Positions 1 through 5,113 of a stretch of 6,102 nucleotides of DNA are shown piece after piece. A program made the position numbers and the translations under genes. Source of the DNA: Coleofasciculus sp. S288 (GTDB lineage Bacteria > Cyanobacteriota > Cyanobacteriia > Cyanobacteriales > Coleofasciculaceae); contig JAIUYC010000277.1 of assembly GCA_020216575.1 (NCBI GenBank), forward strand, positions 1 through 6,102, in the 5' to 3' direction. How positions within the stretch are numbered: the first letter of the stretch is position 1; each line of letters opens with the position of its first letter. The notes below the pieces were generated by a model. The model saw only the letters and a list, made by a program, of their open reading frames with translations. It had not been told where the DNA came from and made no database searches.

Positions 1-1
1 C

Positions 2-1603
2 GGTTTGATGATTTCGGAAGTGGAGTACGCCGACCAAACGCTAACCTACGTGGAACCGCTCCGGGATGTCTTTGCGGCTCTGTTCTTTGCCGCCATTGGC
101 ATGCTCATCGACCCCGTTTTTCTGTGGAACAATCTGGAATTAATCCTGGGGCTGGTTTGTCTGGTCTTTGTCGGCAAGTTTTTGATTATAACTCCCCTAG
201 TCAGGGCGTTTGGGTATTCTTTGAAAACGGCACTGATCGTCGGTTTAGGACTGACTCAAATTGGGGAATTCTCGTTTGTGCTGGCAAGCGAAGGACAAAT
301 ACTGGGACTGGTTTCCCGACGAGTTTACCTCTTGATTTTGGGGACAACGGCGGTGACATTAGTCGTTACCCCGTTTATTCTGCGCTTGGTGCCGATCGCA
401 TTTAATTGGGTTGAAACGATACCCCTGCTGAAGCAATACTTTGACCCCATGGATATGCCCTTGGAGGTGTCAGCAGACAGCCAAAAACTCCAAAATCACG
501 TCGTGATTTGTGGCTACGGACGGGTAGGGCGCAATCTGGTACGACTGTTGCAGGAGCATCACTATCCTGTGTTGGTTATCGACCAATCCGAGGCGACAAT
601 TCAGCAACTGCGAGAGGCGGACATTCCCTATATCTATGGAAATGCAGCTAGCTTGCACGTCTTGGAAAAAGCGGGAGTGGATAGGGCGAACTCAATGGTA
701 ATCGCCATGTCAGACCCAATGGGTACGAGGCTATGCCTGAAGCGATCGCTAGAATTGAATCCCGACCTAGATGTGGTTGTGCGTGCCAATAAAGACCGAG
801 ACATCGAACTTCTGTACCAACTGGGGGCGCGAGAGGTGGTTCAGCCAGAATTTGAAGCGAGTTTGGAATTGGCAACCTATGTACTCTCTGGCATGGGATT
901 AACAATCTGGTCGATTCAAAAGGAAATGACGCAAATTCGCAGTTCCCACTATCTCGCGTTGCGTCCAGAGCAATCCAAGTCTCAGATTGCGCGAGATTTG
1001 CGAACGGCAACTGAGGGGATGAACAGCAAGTGGTACGATTTGCCCGATTATTCGCCACTTCAAGGGATGACCCTACAAGAAGCCAATATTCGCCGCTTGA
1101 CAGGTGTCAGCTTAGTGGCGATTCGCCGTTCTGAAGGCGAGGAAGTTGCCTATCCTGACTCCCAAGCGCAACTACAACAAGGCGATCGCTTGTTAGCTGT
1201 AGGAGAACCGGATGAATTAGCGGCGTTCAATGAACTGGCAAAGGGTGCTGTAGCCATTCCGGGCTTCAGTACCCCCTGCCAGTGGTTATTGATACCTAAC
1301 CATAGCCCAGCGATCGGGAAAACCCTGCGAGAGCTTCATCTCAGGCGTCAGTATGGGATTCAGGTGCAAGCGATTCGCCGCGACGGAAAGTTCATTGGTG
1401 CTCCCGATGGTGATGCTGAAATCCGGGCGGGCGATCACCTGCTTCTGTGCGGTGGCAGTTATCCGCTTAATCAATTGCAGGAGTGGCTAGTACCAGTGCC
1501 TGAGAAATCTGCCAATGCAGTCCCAGTACTTACAGTCCCCGTGAGCGAAGCCATGCAAGAATTTTTGCCGATGGACAGTCAGCACAATGGGGATGGGCAT
1601 TAA
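2..1603 (+). CDS. Kef-type cation/proton antiporter with RCK domains, C-terminal part (5' partial)
   Basis: This is the C-terminal part of a monovalent cation/proton antiporter of the CPA2 (Kef) family, an inner-membrane protein. The frame is open to the left edge (Gly-Leu-Met-Ile-Ser-Glu), so the TTG and ATG at bases 5-10 are internal codons and most membrane helices lie upstream. Counting from the codon at base 5, about four hydrophobic segments remain (roughly 20-38, 43-66, 72-95 and 107-130); the third holds the Kef-like GLTQIGEFSFVL stretch. A Rossmann RCK_N domain follows at about 165-280, with GYGRVG (G170, G172, G175) and acidic D193 at the end of strand 2, which suggests NAD(H) binding. 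Two RCK_C/TrkA_C domains lie at about 338-412 and 424-497. Family knowledge suggests ligand gating of K+ or Na+ exchange for protons; the ion cannot be read from the sequence. The last 35 residues look unstructured. The TAA stop is followed within 5 bp by a short tandem repeat. Confidence 0.93.
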   Translation, partial: GLMISEVEYADQTLTYVEPLRDVFAALFFAAIGMLIDPVFLWNNLELILGLVCLVFVGKFLIITPLVRAFGYSLKTALIVGLGLTQIGEFSFVLASEGQILGLVSRRVYLLILGTTAVTLVVTPFILRLVPIAFNWVETIPLLKQYFDPMDMPLEVSADSQKLQNHVVICGYGRVGRNLVRLLQEHHYPVLVIDQSEATIQQLREADIPYIYGNAASLHVLEKAGVDRANSMVIAMSDPMGTRLCLKRSLELNPDLDVVVRANKDRDIELLYQLGAREVVQPEFEASLELATYVLSGMGLTIWSIQKEMTQIRSSHYLALRPEQSKSQIARDLRTATEGMNSKWYDLPDYSPLQGMTLQEANIRRLTGVSLVAIRRSEGEEVAYPDSQAQLQQGDRLLAVGEPDELAAFNELAKGAVAIPGFSTPCQWLLIPNHSPAIGKTLRELHLRRQYGIQVQAIRRDGKFIGAPDGDAEIRAGDHLLLCGGSYPLNQLQEWLVPVPEKSANAVPVLTVPVSEAMQEFLPMDSQHNGDGH

Positions 1604-1607
1604 CACA

Positions 1608-1635
1608 GGTTGTAGGTGTTAGGTGGTAGGTAGTA
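1608..1635. repeat. 7-bp short tandem repeat, four units (STRR-like)
   Basis: Four consecutive heptamers follow the antiporter stop: GGTTGTA, GGTGTTA, GGTGGTA and GGTAGTA, with a fifth begun by GGG. The consensus is GGTNKTA. Degenerate heptamer tracts of this kind (STRR) are known from filamentous cyanobacteria; this unit does not match the STRR consensus sequences I remember. The segment AGGTTGT at 1607-1613 is complementary to ACAACCT at 1648-1654, so the tract could also form one arm of a weak hairpin. Confidence 0.75.
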
Positions 1636-1663
1636 GGGAAATTTTCCACAACCTCGCAACCTA

Positions 1664-1813
1664 ATACCATTTGGTTTTGTCTATGTCACATTTCGTAGGG
1701 GTGGGTTTATCAATATCTGGGTGGGAAAGCCGATATCTAGGTTAAACCCGCCCCTACCCACCAATTTTTAATTACCGCATCTGATATGTGACAATTACTT
1801 GCTCAAATGGTAT
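1664..1813. repeat. 150-bp MITE-like nested inverted repeat
   Basis: Three matched pairs are nested around one centre. The outer arms ATACCATTTG (1664-1673) and CAAATGGTAT (1804-1813) are a perfect 10-bp inverted repeat. After an equal 10-bp spacer on each side come TGTCACAT (1684-1691) and ATGTGACA (1786-1793), also perfect. The inner arms GTAGGGGTGGGTTTA (1695-1709) and TAAACCCGCCCCTAC (1743-1757) match at 14 of 15 positions, and the one mismatch is a G-U wobble in RNA. The right half carries about 25 extra AT-rich bases (1758-1785). The core contains ATATCTGGGT and ATATCTAGGT exactly 20 bp apart. It encodes no protein. It lies between the 3' ends of the antiporter gene and hfq, so its GC-rich inner stem could end transcription from both sides. 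No clear target-site duplication is visible, so mobility is inferred from architecture only. Confidence 0.7.
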
Positions 1814-1834
1814 AACACGTCTCATCTTTAGCCT

Positions 1835-2047
1835 TCAAGCTTGCGGTTTGATGTAGGCAATGGCTTGACGCCAGATGATTATAGGCTGCTCGTCCTGAGT
1901 GATGAGGCACAAAGCTTGTTGATCTTGCCATTGAATCCTACCTGTCAGCACATCCGCAGTCAGAAGTTTTAGCTCGACCTGGGTTTGCTCTTTGATCAAT
2001 CCTTGAATTTGACGAATGCTCGGTATACCTGTCTCTAATTCAGCCAT
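1835..2047 (-). CDS. hfq: Hfq, cyanobacterial-type Sm-like protein
   Basis: A 70-residue Sm-fold protein, the cyanobacterial homologue of the RNA chaperone Hfq. A short N-terminal helix (GIPSIRQIQGLIKEQ, 7-21) precedes the Sm1 strands (VELKLLTADVLTGRIQWQD, 24-42) and Sm2 (IIIWRQAIAYIKP, 56-68). Where enterobacterial Hfq has YKHA in Sm2, this protein has WRQA (R60, Q61), and there is no disordered C-terminal tail. From family knowledge, Synechocystis Hfq is needed for type IV pilus motility and phototaxis through binding to the pilus ATPase PilB1, and the proximal RNA-binding site of cyanobacterial Hfq differs from that of E. coli. An in-frame TAG two codons upstream rules out a longer protein; no good Shine-Dalgarno sequence is visible. 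Divergence from dapF is a neighbourhood I remember for cyanobacterial hfq, and it supports the call. With only 29 bp between starts, its promoter must overlap dapF. Confidence 0.9.
   Translation of the reverse strand: MAELETGIPSIRQIQGLIKEQTQVELKLLTADVLTGRIQWQDQQALCLITQDEQPIIIWRQAIAYIKPQA
2009..2039 (+). promoter_or_regulatory. candidate dapF promoter inside the start of hfq
   Basis: TTGACG (2009-2014, 5 of 6 to the -35 consensus) is followed after 19 bp by TCTAAT (2034-2039, 5 of 6 to the -10 consensus). Initiation would fall near 2046 and give a leader of about 30 nt before dapF. The spacer is longer than ideal, and CATAAT at 2045-2050 is an alternative -10. Because only 29 bp separate the two start codons, a dapF promoter must overlap hfq coding sequence unless the leader is extremely short. 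Confidence 0.3.
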
Positions 2048-2063
2048 AATCTAATGTTTGAGC

Positions 2064-2069
2064 AGGAGA
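2064..2069 (+). promoter_or_regulatory. dapF ribosome binding site
   Basis: AGGAGA ends 7 nt before the ATG at 2077, a good Shine-Dalgarno sequence at good spacing. An in-frame TGA at 2059-2061 leaves this ATG as the only plausible start. Confidence 0.8.
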
Positions 2070-2076
2070 TATTAAC

Positions 2077-2913
2077 ATGAAACTCGAATTTACAAAGTAC
2101 CACGGTCTGGGCAACGACTTCATTTTGATTGACAATCGTGCCTCAGATGAGCCTGTCATTACACCGGAACAGGCGGTAGAATTATGCGATCGCCATTGTG
2201 GCATCGGTGCGGATGGGGTCATCTTCGCCTTACCCGGACAGGATGGCACGGACTACACGATGCGGATTTTCAACTCCGATGGCTCGGAACCGGAGATGTG
2301 TGGCAATGGCATTCGCTGTTTAGCTCAGTTTCTGTCGGACTTAGAAGGGATAGAGGCTAAAACACACTACCGGATTCATACCCTTGGAGGTGTGATGAGC
2401 CCTCAACTCAAAGGCGATGGGAATGTCACCGTTGATATGGGGATGCCCCAACTCATTGCGGTGGAAATTCCCACAACCCTTGCTAGTGCTGACCAAAAGG
2501 TTATTGATACTCCTCTGGAGGTAGCAGGACAAACTTGGTTAGTCACCTGTGTCAGCATGGGCAATCCTCACTGTATTACCTTTGTTGAGGACGTAGCAGC
2601 AATTCCCCTAGAAACGCTTGGCCCTCAGTTTGAGCATCACCCCGTTTTTCCTAAGCGCACGAATACGGAATTTATCCAAGTGGTGCGTTCTGACTACCTG
2701 AAGATGCGAGTGTGGGAGCGCGGCGCTGGGGCAACGATGGCATGTGGCACGGGGGCTTGTGCCTCTGTTGTGGCGGGTGTGTTGACGGGAAAAAGCGATC
2801 GCACTTGCACCGTCGAACTCCCTGGTGGTTGTCTGGAGATTGAATGGTCAGAGCAAGACCAACGGGTTTACATGACTGGACCCGCACAACGAGTGTTCAC
2901 GGGTCAGATTTAA
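2077..2913 (+). CDS. dapF: Diaminopimelate epimerase
   Basis: This cytoplasmic, PLP-independent enzyme interconverts LL- and meso-diaminopimelate, the precursor of lysine and of the peptidoglycan cross-bridge. The 278 residues are the usual length. The two-lobed fold is marked by KYHGLGNDF (7-15), CGIGADG (41-47) and [16 protein letters not shown] (66-81), which holds the first catalytic Cys, C75. They are followed by GNPHC (162-166), RTNTEF (194-199), [16 protein letters not shown] (213-228) with the second catalytic Cys, C223, and ELPGG (247-251). C75 and C223 correspond to C73 and C217 of the E. coli enzyme and form the two-base thiol pair. All recognisable motifs are intact, so the gene should be functional. 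It stands alone on its strand: hfq diverges 29 bp upstream, and the next gene downstream converges on it, so it is probably transcribed singly. Confidence 0.98.
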   Translation: MKLEFTKYHGLGNDFILIDNRASDEPVITPEQAVELCDRHCGIGADGVIFALPGQDGTDYTMRIFNSDGSEPEMCGNGIRCLAQFLSDLEGIEAKTHYRIHTLGGVMSPQLKGDGNVTVDMGMPQLIAVEIPTTLASADQKVIDTPLEVAGQTWLVTCVSMGNPHCITFVEDVAAIPLETLGPQFEHHPVFPKRTNTEFIQVVRSDYLKMRVWERGAGATMACGTGACASVVAGVLTGKSDRTCTVELPGGCLEIEWSEQDQRVYMTGPAQRVFTGQI

Positions 2914-2973
2914 CACATTTGATTTTCGCTTGAGTTTAAGGTTCAAGGACGCGGGGAGTGGGGGACGCGGGGA

Positions 2974-3000
2974 GGGAATTCAGAGGGGGATTGAACTCCC
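2974..3000 (+). terminator. candidate hairpin downstream of dapF
   Basis: GGGAATTCA and TGAACTCCC pair with one mismatch around a 9-nt loop, beginning about 60 bp after the dapF stop. No T-run follows, so if it stops transcription it does so without the classical intrinsic-terminator signal. Confidence 0.25.
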
Positions 3001-3017
3001 ACCTGAACTCGAGCCAC

Positions 3018-3032
3018 TGAATCTTAGATTCA
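3018..3032. repeat. 15-bp perfect palindrome
   Basis: TGAATCT and AGATTCA flank a single central T. The palindrome sits inside two direct copies of CACTGA (3015-3020 and 3031-3036). It may be an operator-like or cruciform site, but both neighbouring genes end here rather than start, so a promoter role is unlikely. Confidence 0.5.
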
Positions 3033-3097
3033 CTGAGGGTTTCAGACCGCCAAGACCGTCGAAAGTCCGGATGCAGGCTTGGAGACACATCAAACGC

Positions 3098-3161
3098 TCC
3101 GCGTCTCCGCGTCTCCGTGTCCCCGTGTCTCTGTGTCCCCATGTCCCCGTGTCCCCGCGTC
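3098..3161. repeat. 8-bp tandem repeat, eight units
   Basis: Eight consecutive octamers with consensus YCCGYGTC: TCCGCGTC twice, TCCGTGTC, CCCGTGTC, TCTGTGTC, CCCATGTC, CCCGTGTC and CCCGCGTC. Variation is almost entirely C/T exchange at positions 1 and 5 of the unit. Octamer tracts reading GGGGACAC or GGAGACGC on the other strand are, as far as I recall, a common intergenic feature of filamentous cyanobacteria. The array ends 27 bp before the stop codon of the convergent protease gene. Confidence 0.9.
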
Positions 3162-3188
3162 CTCTTCGTTCACCCAATCCAAAATCAT

Positions 3189-4808
3189 CTACTCCTCTGG
3201 CGCTGTCCACCAAGCGAGGGCATAGGGTTGAGATGCCTCATTCACCTGTTGGCGATACTGAACGCGGATTTTGTAGCGGCCAGCAGCAGGGACTTTGCAG
3301 AAAACATGTTCTACACTATCCGCTTCACTGCTAGATGCACAAACACTTTTACTCGTGTCGGTTTCGTCAGCAGGAATGAGGTAGAGGTCGAGGTTATTCA
3401 AGCCGCGATCGCTAAATGTTTCGCCTATGTCATACGCCTTATTGTTATTCTTATCTTCCAGTTCAACCTGGCGATCCCAAGCTAAGGTCAGAGCAACAAA
3501 ACTTCCTGCTTTCAAGGGTTTTTCCAATACGTAGTCCTGAGATGCTGACGCCTCTACTGTGCGATAATCCCAACCAATCGGCGGTACAGCAGAGGATGGA
3601 CTCCACTGACCGGGGCTGAATTGCTGATACGCTCGGAAGGCGTTAAGATGGCCTGTTCCCATCTGTATATCTAAGGGAATCTTTGGGTCTTTGTAGGCAT
3701 CCGACTCCAACCAATTGAGGTTATCTTTACCCAACACGGTGCGGCTCATTCCCAAGAGCAACCCATCACCCTTGTCTTGAATTTTGTCAGCGGAGTTGAG
3801 CAACACGGCCTTCGTCACTTCGTGGCGTCGGGAATCTGTACTCCAGTTAGGCTGGGAAGAGTGGAGTTGGCGATCGCCAAATTCCTGAAGCAACGCAACT
3901 GAGGCGGTGATGTGAGGCGCAGCAAAACTCGTCCCGCTCACCTCAACAATGTTCCCCTCCAAGTCGTAAACTGAAATCTGGCTACCGGGAGCCGCTAGGT
4001 TAATGGCACGGCGGGGTCCGACATTGATTTCGCGGGTAATCAGACGGCGACCAATCCCAACGGGTGCAGCACTCAAGTTGGCAAAGTCTACCTTGGTAAA
4101 GACGCCGTCTCGCTGGGTGGTGTAGGCGGTATTGATGCCATTATAGTTATCCGTGGGGATGGGAATGCCGCCACTGCCTTGGTTACCAGCAATCACGTAG
4201 AGAACGTCGTGAACCCGTGAAGACCAATCGATACATTGAGTCAACAGAGCATTACCATCCAGAACGGCTTCGTCTCTAGAATCGCGCTGGAGGGATTCCC
4301 CGAAACTAAAGTTAATCGCTCGCAGATCTCCCCCATTTTGCAGGGCAACATGCTGGGCAGACAAGCACTCTTCAGGTTGTCCGCTGTTTAAGGGCGAGCC
4401 AACGGCTGAAGAATAAAGCCGTGCGCCTGGAGCGACTCCTGGTAAGGTTTTGTCACTACTCACCATAACACCGGCGACCATTGCAGCATGAGCGTCAACA
4501 TCGCTATCAGCTTTGGCAGGGGTATCGCGATAAAATACTCGTTGTAGAGCGATCGCGGGATTCCAGGAAACTGCCTTATCCGTCCCAAATAATCCCGGTC
4601 TGCCAATTTCTACTTGACCAATAGCAATTTTACGCCCAATTAAGTTATAGGGAGGGTCATGTAGCCTGCTGGCTTCAATTCCCGTTTCTCCTATAGACGC
4701 TGGTGATGCGAACACCGGGATGGTGAGGCAGGAAGCACTCAATCCACCAATTATCCAGCCGAATCTTTTAACAATCCGCCGATGAGCTAATGACCCTTCT
4801 CTCCACAT
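3189..4808 (-). CDS. Exported subtilisin-like (S8) serine protease, Asp-to-Glu variant active site
   Basis: A 539-residue subtilase. A basic N-terminus and a hydrophobic core (about 16-34) ending in VFA/S form a likely Sec signal peptide, so it should act in the periplasm or outside. The catalytic domain spans about 55-310. His is H107 in DAHAAMVAGV (usual HGTHVAG), the oxyanion Asn is N209 in VIAGNQG, and Ser is S294 in SGTSFAAPH. The first triad position aligns to E67 in IAIGQVEIG, where subtilases have Asp in a VAVIDTG-like motif. The C-terminal part (about 410-537) looks like a beta-sandwich extension and carries an EF-hand-like loop, D452-N454-N456-D460-E463, that could bind calcium. Four Cys remain in the mature protein (148, 192, 490, 504), possibly as two disulfides. 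No Shine-Dalgarno sequence precedes the ATG, so the start is the likeliest but unproven. Substrate unknown. Confidence 0.9.
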   Translation of the reverse strand: MWREGSLAHRRIVKRFGWIIGGLSASCLTIPVFASPASIGETGIEASRLHDPPYNLIGRKIAIGQVEIGRPGLFGTDKAVSWNPAIALQRVFYRDTPAKADSDVDAHAAMVAGVMVSSDKTLPGVAPGARLYSSAVGSPLNSGQPEECLSAQHVALQNGGDLRAINFSFGESLQRDSRDEAVLDGNALLTQCIDWSSRVHDVLYVIAGNQGSGGIPIPTDNYNGINTAYTTQRDGVFTKVDFANLSAAPVGIGRRLITREINVGPRRAINLAAPGSQISVYDLEGNIVEVSGTSFAAPHITASVALLQEFGDRQLHSSQPNWSTDSRRHEVTKAVLLNSADKIQDKGDGLLLGMSRTVLGKDNLNWLESDAYKDPKIPLDIQMGTGHLNAFRAYQQFSPGQWSPSSAVPPIGWDYRTVEASASQDYVLEKPLKAGSFVALTLAWDRQVELEDKNNNKAYDIGETFSDRGLNNLDLYLIPADETDTSKSVCASSSEADSVEHVFCKVPAAGRYKIRVQYRQQVNEASQPYALAWWTAPEE

Positions 4809-4963
4809 ATTCTATGACTTATGATTCCACTGAAGACTGAATGCGTGTTCTAAGCAAATAGTTCAAGGCAGGCAAGGAGGAGGCGCAAGGGACGAGGCAA
4901 TAGATTTCTCGCTCAGCCTTTCGCCTTTTGTTTTGATGCTATCCCAACCTAAGTTGATGACTC

Positions 4964-4981
4964 CTCAGTAGGCTAACTGAG
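4964..4981. repeat. 6-bp stem hairpin
   Basis: CTCAGT and ACTGAG are perfectly complementary around a 6-nt loop. On the minus strand it lies in the upstream region of the protease gene, about 155 bp before its start, and could be a leader structure or part of the end of the upstream transcript. Confidence 0.4.
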
Positions 4982-4991
4982 ACTGTTCACT

Positions 4992-5036
4992 CCATGCTAG
5001 CCAAGATCTATCTTGTGGTGTAGGTAAGCTAGCAGG
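4992..5036. repeat. nested inverted repeat around GCTAGC
   Basis: TGCTAGC (4995-5001) and GCTAGCA (5028-5034) form a 7-bp inverted repeat, extended by CC/GG with a one-base bulge. Inside it CAAGAT (5002-5007) and ATCTTG (5010-5015) form a second stem with only 2 bp between arms, too tight for an RNA loop without opening the innermost pair. No function is assigned. Confidence 0.45.
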
Positions 5037-5060
5037 ATGAGTGCATATCACTTAATATTC

Positions 5061-5093
5061 CTTTACGAAAGCGGATGTGCGCCTCGCCGCACA
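5061..5093 (-). terminator. tandem hairpins just after the VanX-like gene
   Basis: Reading the minus strand, the first stem begins about 20 nt past the stop codon: TGTGCG and CGCACA (5076-5081 and 5088-5093) enclose a 6-nt loop. A smaller stem CTTT/AAAG (5061-5064 and 5068-5071) follows. Position and GC content suit a transcript end, but there is no T-run. Confidence 0.35.
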
Positions 5094-5113
5094 CTTCACC
5101 TACTCCATCAGTC

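Larger units (their letters stand above)
2945..3164. repeat. 220-bp block framed by 29-bp imperfect inverted repeats
   Basis: Bases 2945-2973 match the reverse complement of 3136-3164 at 23 of 29 positions. The match includes a perfect 11-bp core, GGACGCGGGGA at 2947-2957 against TCCCCGCGTCC at 3152-3162; the same 11-mer recurs at 2963-2973. The left arm is thus the same octamer family as the array at 3098-3161 but in the opposite orientation. The enclosed 162 bp contain further symmetry: GGGAATTCA (2974-2982) against TGAACTCCC (2992-3000) with one mismatch, and a perfect palindrome at 3018-3032. There is no credible reading frame; runs of open frame here are side effects of the repeat. GTTCA flanks both sides (2941-2945 and 3168-3172), which is too short to prove a target duplication. 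Confidence 0.6.
4809..5113. other. 305-bp spacer between tandem minus-strand genes, no gene seen
   Basis: This stretch lies downstream of the VanX-like gene and upstream of the protease gene, both on the minus strand. No reading frame of more than a few codons looks genuine on either strand, and no tRNA or known riboswitch pattern is recognised. It holds several small hairpins (listed separately) and a purine-rich tract on the plus strand at about 4869-4895. TAGAAT directly abuts the protease ATG on the minus strand but is too close to serve as a normal -10, so the protease promoter is not identified. Confidence 0.6.

Noticed and set aside
648..1058. 136-codon minus-strand frame inside the antiporter gene
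   Set aside because: It is antisense to conserved RCK sequence and resembles no known protein; treated as a chance frame.
1831..1846. Palindrome CAAGCTTG across the hfq stop codon as a terminator
   Set aside because: It is a continuous palindrome with no loop space and lies inside the coding end; it cannot form a useful RNA hairpin.
3098..3161. CRISPR-like array
   Set aside because: Units are 8 bp, directly adjacent and without spacers; this is a simple tandem repeat.
2930..3485. Plus-strand open frames across the octamer array into the protease 3' end
   Set aside because: They read through the 8-bp repeat, giving low-complexity Arg/Pro/Ser/Val peptides, and then run antisense to the well-supported protease gene; no protein motif or ribosome site supports them.
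4727..4732. Possible lipoprotein Cys (C27) in the protease signal peptide and twin-Arg at residues 10-11
   Set aside because: SASC lacks the Leu-type residue of a lipobox, and RRIVKR lacks the spacing of the Tat consensus; an ordinary Sec signal fits better.
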